This document shows, in pieces, positions 44,973 through 53,613 of a stretch of 64,000 bases of DNA. The notes beneath the pieces are model-generated. The model was not told where the DNA came from, made no database searches, and saw nothing but the letters and a program-made list of their open reading frames with translations. The stretch is taken from NCBI RefSeq assembly GCF_000021965.1, contig NC_011832.1, positions 2,707,242-2,771,241 of the forward strand. The letters run 5' to 3'. This DNA is from Methanosphaerula palustris E1-9c (GTDB taxonomy: Archaea > Halobacteriota > Methanomicrobia > Methanomicrobiales > Methanospirillaceae). The stretch's first letter is position 1; each line of letters starts with the position of its first letter. The translations under genes and the position numbers were made by a program.

Positions 44973-46168
44973 ATCGTATTACCCAGTGCATGCATGGTCG
45001 GGGAACGGTCAGCGATGTGATGCGGCACCGCCACAAACCACAGACCACGGTGCCCAGTACCTATCTTGCATTCTCCGGGATGTACCGACCGGTGATCTTC
45101 TGGAACCTTACGGATCGCTGCAACCTGAGCTGTAATCATTGTTACAACCAGTCTGGCCCGGAACGCACGACTGAAGGAGAACTTACGACCGCTGAAGCGC
45201 TGAAGGTCATCGATGATCTCGCGGATATGGGTGTCCCGCTCATCCTGTTCACTGGTGGGGAGCCCCTTATGCGGGCGGATATCTGGGATCTGGCACAGCA
45301 TGCCAGGAATCGTGGCCTTAAAATGGCCCTTAGTACCAATGGAACGCTGATCACTCCCGACATTGCCCGCAGGATTAAGGAGAGCGGGATTGAGTATGCC
45401 GGCATCTCGCTCGACGGGGCCAGGGCAGAGACTCATGACCGTTTCCGGAATTCACCCGGTGCATTTGAGCAGACACTCGCAGCGTTCGCTGCCTGTAAGG
45501 AGGCCGGGCTCCGGTGCGGGGTACGGGTCACGCTTACAAAGGAGAACTGCCGGGAACTTGAAGCGCTTGTCGATCTCGCCATCTCGCTGGGAGCTTCCCG
45601 TTTCTGCCTGTACTGGCTCGTTCCTACGGGTCGGGGAATCGATTCCTATACCCAGTTGCAGCTGGACCGGGACGAGGTGATCGAAGCCCTCAGCCTCCTC
45701 TACCTGAAAGCAAAAGAGACCGACCCCGCAACCATGGAGTTCCTCACGGTCGATGCCCCGCAGGACTGTATCCACCTGCTCGCTTCCATGGAGAAGGATC
45801 AGTCAGAGGATCTTGTTGATGCCCGCGAACTGCTGGAATCTTTAAAGGGCGGGTGCAGCGCCGGTACCCGCGTGGCAAATATTGATGCACAGGGAAACGT
45901 GTACCCCTGCCAGTTCGCCCGCTCACCGGAATTTCTCGTAGGGAGTGTCCGTAATCTGCCATTCAGCAGGATATGGGCTGACCCTGCCAATCCCGTTCTC
46001 GCTAGGTTCAGGGAAAAACAGGCTCGGTTCGGGGGTCGGTGCGAGACATGCAATTATCGGGATCTCTGCGGTGGCGGCTGCCGGGTCCGGGCTTATGCAG
46101 TGAACGAGAATTTTCTAGCAGAAGATCCCTTCTGTTTTGTCGAGAAGGTCTTCCCAAAACGACAATGA
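44969..46168 (+). CDS. ahbC: AhbC-type 12,18-didecarboxysiroheme deacetylase (radical SAM)
   Basis: A NirJ/AhbC-like radical SAM protein that removes the two acetate side chains to give iron-coproporphyrin III. Motifs: VIFWNLTDRCNLSCNHCYNQ with the CxxxCxxC cluster, LILFTGGEPLMRADI, SLDGARAETHDRFR. The C-terminal cysteines are in GGCSAGTRVANIDAQGNVYPC and CETCNYRDLCGGGCRVRAYA, each quoted in part. Its start at 44969 overlaps the ahbB stop as ATGA. It ends the katG-ahb operon; siroheme supply genes are not in the window. Confidence 0.86.
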   Translation: MNRITQCMHGRGTVSDVMRHRHKPQTTVPSTYLAFSGMYRPVIFWNLTDRCNLSCNHCYNQSGPERTTEGELTTAEALKVIDDLADMGVPLILFTGGEPLMRADIWDLAQHARNRGLKMALSTNGTLITPDIARRIKESGIEYAGISLDGARAETHDRFRNSPGAFEQTLAAFAACKEAGLRCGVRVTLTKENCRELEALVDLAISLGASRFCLYWLVPTGRGIDSYTQLQLDRDEVIEALSLLYLKAKETDPATMEFLTVDAPQDCIHLLASMEKDQSEDLVDARELLESLKGGCSAGTRVANIDAQGNVYPCQFARSPEFLVGSVRNLPFSRIWADPANPVLARFREKQARFGGRCETCNYRDLCGGGCRVRAYAVNENFLAEDPFCFVEKVFPKRQ

Positions 46169-46667
46169 GACCTGTGGCCACTGCCTCAATCGATGAAAAT
46201 CCTCACGTATCCATACCCATTTTTTTGATTTTCATGCTAGACTATTATCTCCAATTGTCCCCTAGAGTCTCCGTATGATCTTCATCGAAATTGATGACGA
46301 TCTCTGGAATTTATTCGTCCCTTACTTTCCCACTAAAGCCCCCAACAGGTCGTCCTGATCCCGTTCCGTACACACCTGCAGAACGAACCGTCGACGCGGT
46401 TGTCTTCGTTGTCCGGATCACGCTGGTCGCCGTCGACAATCGGATGGAGATAGCAGGAACAGATCATCACGCCTCATCGTCGGACACGAGCTGGCTGCCC
46501 AGACCTGCAACCGAACGGCTGGACTTCGTCGACACATCTGCACCAGGCGATCAGCCGGTACAGTCTCCCAGACAATGGCTGATGTCCGGCAGGGATGCAG
46601 GAAGGGGACCCGACGGGAATCTTTAACATAAGAACCAGCAATTCAAAGGTAGTTATGGTGGTTCCAA
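46169..46667. other. Intergenic region carrying copy 1 of a 180-bp repeat
   Basis: No credible gene. It contains a sequence (46353-46532) repeated at 52878-53063 and, near its right end, the promoter and GTGGTTCC leader of the NHL-PKD gene. Confidence 0.6.
46353..46532 (+). repeat. Direct repeat flanking the surface-protein segment, copy 1
   Basis: Aligns with 52878-53063 in the same orientation. A 34-base identical core lies at 46396-46429 (copy 2: 52925-52958), and the right edge matches at GCTGGACTTCGTCGAC. Both copies are outside recognisable genes. Confidence 0.75.
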
Positions 46668-49460
46668 ATGAGGTCGGCATTTTTTTTATTCCTATTCTGT
46701 GTCGTGCTGCTCCTCTGTAGCATCGTCCAGGTCGTCTCTGCCGAAGGGGGATATACCTACACCGCTCAATGGGGAAATGGAGGTCTGGGATACGGGCGGT
46801 TCTCCGATCCGGAGGGTGTCGCCGTGGATGGCACCGGAGCCGTATTCGTCGCCGACCGGTTGAGCAACCGGATCCTGAAATTCACGTCGACCGGCGAATT
46901 CATCACGCAATGGGGGAGTGAAGGTTCCGGAAACGGGCAGTTCGAGAATCCCGGTGGCATCGCCGTGGACAGCGCCGGCAATATCTACGTAACCGACACC
47001 TGGAACCACCGGGTCCAGAAGTTCACATCGACCGGCGAATTCATCACGAAATGGGGCGGTGAAGGCTCCGGCGACGGACAGTTCAGCTATCCCTATGGTA
47101 TCGCCGCGGACCGTGCCGGCAATGTCTACGTCACTGATACGTGGAACCATCGGATCCAGAAGTTCGATGCGACCGGCGCATTCATCACGAAATGGGGCAG
47201 TGACGGTTCCGGAGACGGGCTGTTCGAGAATCCCGGTGGTATCGCTGTGGACAGTGCGGGCGACGTCTACGTAACCGATTCGTGGAATCCCCGGGTTCAG
47301 AAGTTCAACTCGACCGGGACATTCATCACGAGATGGGGCAGCGAAGGTTCCGGAGACGGGCAGTTCGGCACATCATATGGTATCGCCGTGGACAGCGCCG
47401 GAAATGTCTACGTCGTCGATATAGGAACCCACCGAGTCCAGGAGTTCACGTCGACCGGCGAATTCATCACGAAATGGGGCGGTTATGGCTCGGGAGACGG
47501 GCAGCTCAGTTATCCGCGTGGAATCGCTCTGGACAGTGCCGGTAACGTCTACGTCGTCGACACCGGGAACAACCGGGTCCAGAAGTTCACATCGACCGGC
47601 ACATTCATCACGAAATGGGGCGGAGAAGGTTCAGGAGCCGGGGAGCTCAACCATCCCCATGGTGTTGCACTTGACGACGCCGGAAATGTCTATATCATCG
47701 ACACCTGGAACAACCGGGTCCAGATATTCACTTCGACCGGCGAATTCATCGCGAAATGGGGCAGCAAAGGCTCGGAAGATGGACAGTTCATCTATCCGTA
47801 CAGTATCGCCGTGGACAGTGCCGGCAACGTCTACGTCGTCGACACCGGGAACAACCGGGTCCAGAAGTTCACATCGACCGGCACATTCATCACACAATGG
47901 GGCGGTGAAGGTTTCGGAGACGGGCAGTTCAACTTTCCTGGCGGCATCACCGCGGATAGCGCTGGCAACGTCTACGTCGTCGACACGGAGAACGACCGGG
48001 TCCAGAAGTTCACATCGACCGGCGAATTCATCACGAAATGGGGCGGTGATGGTTCGGGAGTCGGGGAGTTCAACTACCCCTATGGTATCGCCGTGGACCG
48101 TGCCGGCAACGTCTACGTCGTCGACACCGGGAATAACCGAGTCCAGATATTCACTTCGACCGGCACATTCATCGCACAATGGGGCGGTTCGGGTTCCAGA
48201 GACGGGCAGTTCAACTATCCGGGCGGTATCGCCGTCGACAGCGCCGGCAACGTCTATGTTGTCGATGAATCGAACAACCGGTTCCAGAAGTTCACATCGA
48301 CCGGCGAATTCATCACAAAGTGGGGGAGTGAAGGTTTGGGAGACGGGGAGTTCACCTATCCCCGTGATGTTGCAGTGGACAGCGGCGGCAATGTCTATAT
48401 CGTCGACGAATCGAACTCGCGGATCCAGAAGTTCTCCTGGGTCGCTCAGATTATGCCGCTCATTCCCAGTTTCACGGCGGTTCCAACTGCAGGATCTGCA
48501 CCGTTGACGGTACAGTTTATCGACACCACAACCGGGGGGGCGACAGCCTGGTACTGGGACTATGGGGACGGGACGACCAGCACGGACGGAACGGTTCAGA
48601 ACCCATGTCATCAGTACAGTGCTCCTGGCACCTACTCGGTCATACTGACCGCCGACAGGACGACATCGGGGAGCAGATCGATAACAAAGAAGGGGTATAT
48701 AACGGTCACGGTCCCGCCGCTCGTTCCCAATTTCACGGCGGTTCCGACTGCAGGATCTGCACCGTTGACGGTACAGTTTATCGACACGACGACCGGGAGT
48801 CCAGTTCACTGGTACTGGGACTATGGGGACGGGACGACCAGCACGGACGGAACGGTTCAGAATCCACGCCATCAGTACAGTGCTCCTGGCACCTACTCGG
48901 TGACGCTGACCGCCGACAGGGTGCCGACAGGGAATAGATCGATAACAAAGAAGGAGTATATTACCGTCTCGGTACCACCGCTCGTTCCCAATTTCACGGC
49001 GACGCCGACCTCGGGGTCTGCACCGTTGACGGTACAGTTCAACGATACAACGACCGGGGGTGCGATTCACTGGTTCTGGGACTTCGGGGACGGGACGACC
49101 AGCACGGACATAACGGTTCGGAATCCTAGCCACCTGTACAGTGCTCCCGGCACCTACTCGGTCACGCTCTACGTCTTCAATGATACCGCCGGGTCACAAC
49201 GGATCATAAGGACCGGGTACCTCACGGTGACCAGCCCGATGAAACAGGTTCCGGGAGGATCCGCTATGCCGCACGACCTCAACAATGACGGGCTCTATGA
49301 GGATGTGAACGGCGACGGGGCCGTTGACTTCAGCGATGTGGTCCTCTTCTTCAACCAGATGGACTGGATCGCAGAGAATGAACCGGTCAGTGCATTCGAC
49401 TTCAACAGGAACGGGACGATCGATTTCAATGATGTCGTCATGCTGTTCAACACACTGTAG
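46668..49460 (+). CDS. Secreted NHL beta-propeller, PKD and dockerin protein
   Basis: The 930 residues begin with a signal peptide (about 1-25, cleavage near VSA-EGG). Twelve NHL repeats of 47 residues follow, pattern WGxxGxGDGQFxYPxGIAVDSAGNVYVxD...RVQKFTSTG, enough for two six-bladed propellers. Then come three PKD domains (WYWDYGDGTTSTDG repeated at about 85-residue steps) and a C-terminal dockerin-like module. The dockerin has DLNNDGLYEDVNGDG, DFSDVVLFFNQMDW and DFNRNGTIDFNDVVMLFN. The design is that of a large adhesin or S-layer-associated protein. The 141-bp DNA repeats are nearly identical, indicating recent internal expansion. Confidence 0.9.
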   Translation: MRSAFFLFLFCVVLLLCSIVQVVSAEGGYTYTAQWGNGGLGYGRFSDPEGVAVDGTGAVFVADRLSNRILKFTSTGEFITQWGSEGSGNGQFENPGGIAVDSAGNIYVTDTWNHRVQKFTSTGEFITKWGGEGSGDGQFSYPYGIAADRAGNVYVTDTWNHRIQKFDATGAFITKWGSDGSGDGLFENPGGIAVDSAGDVYVTDSWNPRVQKFNSTGTFITRWGSEGSGDGQFGTSYGIAVDSAGNVYVVDIGTHRVQEFTSTGEFITKWGGYGSGDGQLSYPRGIALDSAGNVYVVDTGNNRVQKFTSTGTFITKWGGEGSGAGELNHPHGVALDDAGNVYIIDTWNNRVQIFTSTGEFIAKWGSKGSEDGQFIYPYSIAVDSAGNVYVVDTGNNRVQKFTSTGTFITQWGGEGFGDGQFNFPGGITADSAGNVYVVDTENDRVQKFTSTGEFITKWGGDGSGVGEFNYPYGIAVDRAGNVYVVDTGNNRVQIFTSTGTFIAQWGGSGSRDGQFNYPGGIAVDSAGNVYVVDESNNRFQKFTSTGEFITKWGSEGLGDGEFTYPRDVAVDSGGNVYIVDESNSRIQKFSWVAQIMPLIPSFTAVPTAGSAPLTVQFIDTTTGGATAWYWDYGDGTTSTDGTVQNPCHQYSAPGTYSVILTADRTTSGSRSITKKGYITVTVPPLVPNFTAVPTAGSAPLTVQFIDTTTGSPVHWYWDYGDGTTSTDGTVQNPRHQYSAPGTYSVTLTADRVPTGNRSITKKEYITVSVPPLVPNFTATPTSGSAPLTVQFNDTTTGGAIHWFWDFGDGTTSTDITVRNPSHLYSAPGTYSVTLYVFNDTAGSQRIIRTGYLTVTSPMKQVPGGSAMPHDLNNDGLYEDVNGDGAVDFSDVVLFFNQMDWIAENEPVSAFDFNRNGTIDFNDVVMLFNTL

Positions 49461-49748
49461 GGATTACAACGAACCCCTGCAGTTACATTTTTCAGACCCC
49501 CGGCCCTGGTAGTCAAGCCGCTTCGCTTCACAGATTCCCGGATAGCAGCGTACCCTGAATCGCTATACTGGTGCCAGGCAAATGGGAACCGGAAGGCCGG
49601 CTACCTGCTGAAGAACGAACGGCCGAAGTCAGTCGTGCTCGCATCATGCCAGGGCGGAGGTAGGGCTGAGGGCCTGGTGATCGAAAACAGAATAGCAATT
49701 GTTAAATTTGAAATAATCAATTCTAATCTTATCGTGGTGGTATATTGC
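49461..49748. other. Intergenic region, duplicated 3' flank
   Basis: No gene. Part of it (about 49527-49560, TCCCGGAtAGCAGCGTACCC) resembles the sequence after the second NHL gene (about 50931-50960), so the duplication that made the two genes included flanking DNA. An AT-rich promoter precedes 49749. Confidence 0.5.
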
Positions 49749-50866
49749 ATGGAGTCTTCGTCAATTTTCTATTTAATCTGTGCCCTGCTGCTCCTGCTGG
49801 GCAGTTTCCCGGTCGTTTCGGCTGAAGAGGGAATGTGTATTCCACACAATGGGGTAGCATCGGTTGGGGCTATGGGCAGTTCGGGGATCCATGTGGTGTC
49901 GCTGTGGACAGCGCTGGAAACGTCTATGTGGTCGACACAGGGACCAACCGGGTCCAGAAGTTCACGTCGACCGGGACGTTCATCACACAATGGGGGAGTG
50001 CTGGTACTAGAAACAGACAATTTTTCGGGATAGGAGGTATCGCGGTCGACAGCGCCGGAAATGTCTACGTAACCGATGAGCATAACTCCCGGGTCCAGAA
50101 GTTCGATTCGACCGGTATTTTTATCACGAAATGGGGGAGTTATGGTCCAGGAGACGGGCAGTTCAAATCCCCCGAAGGGATCGCGGTCGACAACGCCGGA
50201 AATGTCTACGTCGTCGACACAGTGAACAACCAGATCCAGAAGTTCACGTCAGACGGTACTTTCATCACCAAGTGGGGGACGCGGGCCTCCGGGATCGCGG
50301 TCGACTCCGACGGCAACGTCTACGTCACTGACGCAACTTCCAACCAGGTCCAGAAGTTCACCTCGGACGGCACCCACCTCCTGAACTGGGGAACTTCCGG
50401 CTCCGAAAACGGGCAGTTCAGCTCCCCTGAAGGGATCGCAGTCGACAACGCCGGCAATGTCTACGTCAATGACGTCGGGAACCAACGGGTCCAGAAGTTC
50501 ACGCCGGACAGCACCTTTGTCACGAGCTGGGAGACGGGAGCCTCCGGGATCACGGTCGACTCTGACAGTTATGTCTACGTCGTCGACAGGGGTAATTGCC
50601 GGATCCAGAAGTTCGTTCCCGCTGGTTCGACACCGACCATCTCCCAAAAAAAAGAAGTCCCGGGCGGTGACGACACCCCGAATTCGACCAGCAACAGCAC
50701 GTGCGATGACGTGAACGGCGACGGTGTTCTCGATTTCAACGACGTGGTCCTCTTCTTCAACCAGATGGACTGGATCGCAGAGAACGAACCGGTCAGTGCA
50801 TTCGACTTCAACAAGAACAACCAGATCGATTTCAATGATGTGGTCGTCCTCTTCAACACACTGTAG
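49749..50866 (+). pseudogene. Second NHL propeller-dockerin protein, frameshifted after the signal peptide
   Basis: An ATG at 49749 starts a clean signal peptide (MESSSIFYLICALLLLLGSF, cleavage near VSA-EEG). The frame then leaves the protein: the propeller continues in another frame from about 49835 (YSTQWGSIGWGYGQFGDP) to the stop. The break lies between 49824 and 49838. Six NHL blades follow, two of them shortened by about 11 residues (WGTRASGIAVD, WETGASGITVD), then a dockerin-like module with DVNGDGVLDFNDVVLFFNQ. Six blades would make one propeller. Either the gene is inactive or one base is wrong or slipped. Confidence 0.82.
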
Positions 50867-51080
50867 GAATTGATACGAACTCCTGCATTTTTTTTTACCA
50901 ACCTTCAGCCAGGTGATCGTCTCTTTCAGGAATCCCGGAGATTAGCGTACCCTGAACCGATACCAGGCGCTGAAGAACAGGACGGCCGGACTTCGTCGAT
51001 GCCCCGGGCTATGTGGCCGTCTTGTCTCGAACGTCCATGACGGACTGGAGAGTACAGCTCAGAGAGCGTCGCGGTATCAA

Positions 51081-52661
51081 TCAGAGGGATATCCGGACAA
51101 ATGTCCCGTTCCGCCCGGGTAGATCGAACGGGGCGAACCATGCGCTGGTGACAGTCCCGGCATTGCCGACCGTGAAATTCACGACAGTGTTCGTCTCCTG
51201 ATTGAGGAAGGTGTCCCTATCATACGGGACAAGGAACATTGGATCCGTACTGTGGCCCGGGTACACCAAAAGTCCCGTTTCATTCGTATCGACACGGAGG
51301 GTGCCGTAATAGTCCTGTGAATAGGTACCGGTGTAGGTTACGAGGGGCCGGGCAGGCTCTGCATCTGCCGGGGCGGGCGAGGCCTGGGTATAGGGGTTCA
51401 GGGCCGACGCCCCCGGCTCCAGCGCCGAGTTGATCAGAGCTTCCGTCTCGTTATACCAGTCCTTTTTGACCGTCCCGGAGAAATACAGGTCATCCCATCC
51501 TTTCGTTACTGCTGTTTTGAGGGTATACCCCTCCGGGAATCCATTCGTAAGGATCACAATTCCCATCTTCTCTTCGGGATAGAGTGTAATATACGTAGAG
51601 ACGCCGCTCGAGAGATCGCCCCCGTGTTCAACCCGGACCCGCCCGTTTTCGGCAATGAAATCCCACCCTAAAGCGTATGCCATAATGCTGGTATTGGAAG
51701 AATTCATGATATTCTGCGGTTTGTGTGTCTCGTGGAGGGCCTCGGCCGCAATTACCTGCTTCCCGTCGATACTTCCTTCATTCAACTGGAGCCGGGCGTA
51801 CCGGGTCATGTCGTTGATGGTCGAGCTCACCCCTCCAGCAGGACTGTTCACTTCATCGTTCATGAGCGGCCCGGCCACGGCTGTCCCGTTTGTCATGGGA
51901 TAGGTATCCGCATGATCTCCTGCCAGGGCAAAGTCATCAAACCGGGCGCTCGTGTTATTCATCCCGGCAGGGACAAAGACCCGCTCAGCAACGAGATCTT
52001 CCCAGGGCATTCCAGCCCGCACTGCAGCCGCCTCTGCCGCCGACGTGATACCAATATTTGAGTATGCATAGGATGAGCGGAACTCGCCCGTAAGCGTGAG
52101 ATACCGGAGCCTGTTGAGGATCTCCGACCGGTTGTATGCGAACGCGGATTGGAGTTCATCACTGCCATATTGCGGAAGCCCGGTCCGCTGCGAGAGGAGA
52201 TCGCGGAAGGTGACATGTTCTGTCACCCACAGGTCAGCGAGCTGAAAGTCGGGGTTTATGGTCGCGACCTTGTCATCCCACGAGAGCTCGCCGTTTCCAA
52301 CCATGGATGCGATCGATGCCGAGGTGAAGGATTTAGAGATGGATGCAAGTTGGAACCGGGTGTCGGGCGTGACCGGCTCCTGTGTCGTTATGTTCTTCAC
52401 ACCAAAGCACCGCAGGTAGATGACGGTGTCGTTCTGAACCACGGCCACCGCCATCCCAGGAACACCACTTCTCCGGAAGGTCTGCTCAGCATAGGCATCG
52501 AACTGCGGGATGATGGTGGCGATCTCCTGTGTCCCATTACTTCCTGTCGACAGGTTCGTATTCTGGATTGCAACCGGCTGGCCTGAGGGCAATGTTAAGC
52601 AGCCAGAAACGAGGACTATGCAGAAGAATCCTGTGATGATGAGTAGTGTTGTGAGTTTCAG
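51081..52661 (-). CDS. Serine hydrolase of the beta-lactamase/class C family, probable lipoprotein
   Basis: A penicillin-binding-protein-fold serine hydrolase. Catalytic Ser-Lys are in LASISKSFT, the Tyr motif is SYAYSNIG, and the third motif is VEHGGD (HxG in place of KTG). A C-terminal beta domain follows (about 400-500). The first in-frame ATG/GTG/TTG is TTG 52592, yet the same frame continues upstream for 23 codons as KLTTLLIITGFFCIVLVSGC, a perfect lipoprotein signal with lipobox. I therefore place the start at the CTG at 52661, behind a TATA-like element near 52692. Substrate is unknown: a peptidase or esterase on surface peptides. Confidence 0.8.
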   Translation of the reverse strand: MKLTTLLIITGFFCIVLVSGCLTLPSGQPVAIQNTNLSTGSNGTQEIATIIPQFDAYAEQTFRRSGVPGMAVAVVQNDTVIYLRCFGVKNITTQEPVTPDTRFQLASISKSFTSASIASMVGNGELSWDDKVATINPDFQLADLWVTEHVTFRDLLSQRTGLPQYGSDELQSAFAYNRSEILNRLRYLTLTGEFRSSYAYSNIGITSAAEAAAVRAGMPWEDLVAERVFVPAGMNNTSARFDDFALAGDHADTYPMTNGTAVAGPLMNDEVNSPAGGVSSTINDMTRYARLQLNEGSIDGKQVIAAEALHETHKPQNIMNSSNTSIMAYALGWDFIAENGRVRVEHGGDLSSGVSTYITLYPEEKMGIVILTNGFPEGYTLKTAVTKGWDDLYFSGTVKKDWYNETEALINSALEPGASALNPYTQASPAPADAEPARPLVTYTGTYSQDYYGTLRVDTNETGLLVYPGHSTDPMFLVPYDRDTFLNQETNTVVNFTVGNAGTVTSAWFAPFDLPGRNGTFVRISL

Positions 52662-52766
52662 TGAAATAAGAACCAGCTCTCTTTCTCTTGATTATATGGT
52701 TTTTTTCCAGCATATCATTATTGCGATTTGTGCTTGTTGCATAACTTAAATAGGGGGTTATTTCAC

Positions 52767-52788
52767 CTCATTACCCCAGGGTAATGAG
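52767..52788. promoter_or_regulatory. Perfect 22-bp palindrome followed by a T run
   Basis: CTCATTACCC and GGGTAATGAG are exact complements with a 2-base centre, followed by CATTTTTTT. It is too tight for an ideal RNA hairpin, so an operator about 70 bases behind the hydrolase promoter is as likely as a terminator. Confidence 0.5.
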
Positions 52789-52877
52789 CATTTTTTTGAG
52801 GTACGCAACAGGGCATGATCACCCGGCCGACAGAACAGTTCCATTGTAAAATTGTTTTTACTATTCTGGGACCTCAT

Positions 52878-53063
52878 CCTATATCCCGGTCCGACCGAAC
52901 GCACCTGCAGAAAGAACTGTCCAGGCGGTTGTCTTCGTTGTCCGGATCACGCTGGTCGTCACCGACAACCCGATAGAAACAGCAGGCCGGATCATTACGA
53001 CTCGTTGTCGAGTACAAGCCGTCGCGCCCATTCCTGCAACAAAAACAGCTGGACTTCGTCGAC
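52878..53063 (+). repeat. Direct repeat flanking the surface-protein segment, copy 2
   Basis: Same orientation as 46353-46532, with a 34-base identical core at 52925-52958. Between the copies lie the two NHL-dockerin genes and the serine hydrolase. Confidence 0.75.
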
Positions 53064-53613
53064 GGGCCGGTCCACGCGGCCTCTTTCATCCAGTCCGGTA
53101 TCGGCCGGCCCGGTTTCAGACGGTGATATATCCCTGACGATAGGGGATGAGGTGATTGAAACCTCTGAACTGATCCAGCAGCCGGCATCATAATTTAGTT
53201 AATTTCAACTCTGTTGAAACTCTCCAATGATACTCAAATATCCTTTTTCTCCACCAACATGGATTGTAAATTTATCTATTTTAAGAGTTTCAACAAAGCC
53301 AAAATACTGATAAATTTGTGAATCTTGTGAACCTTAACTATATCCAGTTATAATTATAAATATTTGTGAATAGGGCAATGATCTGGAGACTGCAGAAGGT
53401 CAGTTAACGATTATAAAAAATCCTTCGCAGGTATACTCGATACCATTGACACAAGGCCCTATCAGATCAGATAATACTATATCTCTACAGTATCCAAGGC
53501 ACGGTTGTCGTAATCGGGTACAGCAAAATGAACTGGAAGCATCCAAATCCACGATCTCACCAAGGGATTTTGAAGAAGAGGGCAGTACTCGCGCTTATCT
53601 GGAGGTAAGGAAT

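Larger units (their letters stand above)
52662..53613. other. Long intergenic region with palindrome and repeat copy 2
   Basis: No credible gene in about 950 bases, apart from a frame extending the chemoreceptor upstream to 53446. It contains the hydrolase promoter (about 52692), a palindrome at 52767-52788, the 180-bp repeat (52878-53063) and an AT-rich stretch from 53190 with several TATA-like sequences for the chemoreceptor. Confidence 0.6.

Noticed and set aside
46740-48440. Regular repeats resembling a CRISPR array
   Set aside because: The 141-bp period is in frame and encodes NHL blades; there are no short identical repeats with unique spacers.
47631-49133. 500-residue minus-strand frame opposite the NHL-PKD gene
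   Set aside because: It arises from the repeat periodicity of the sense gene and has no independent features.
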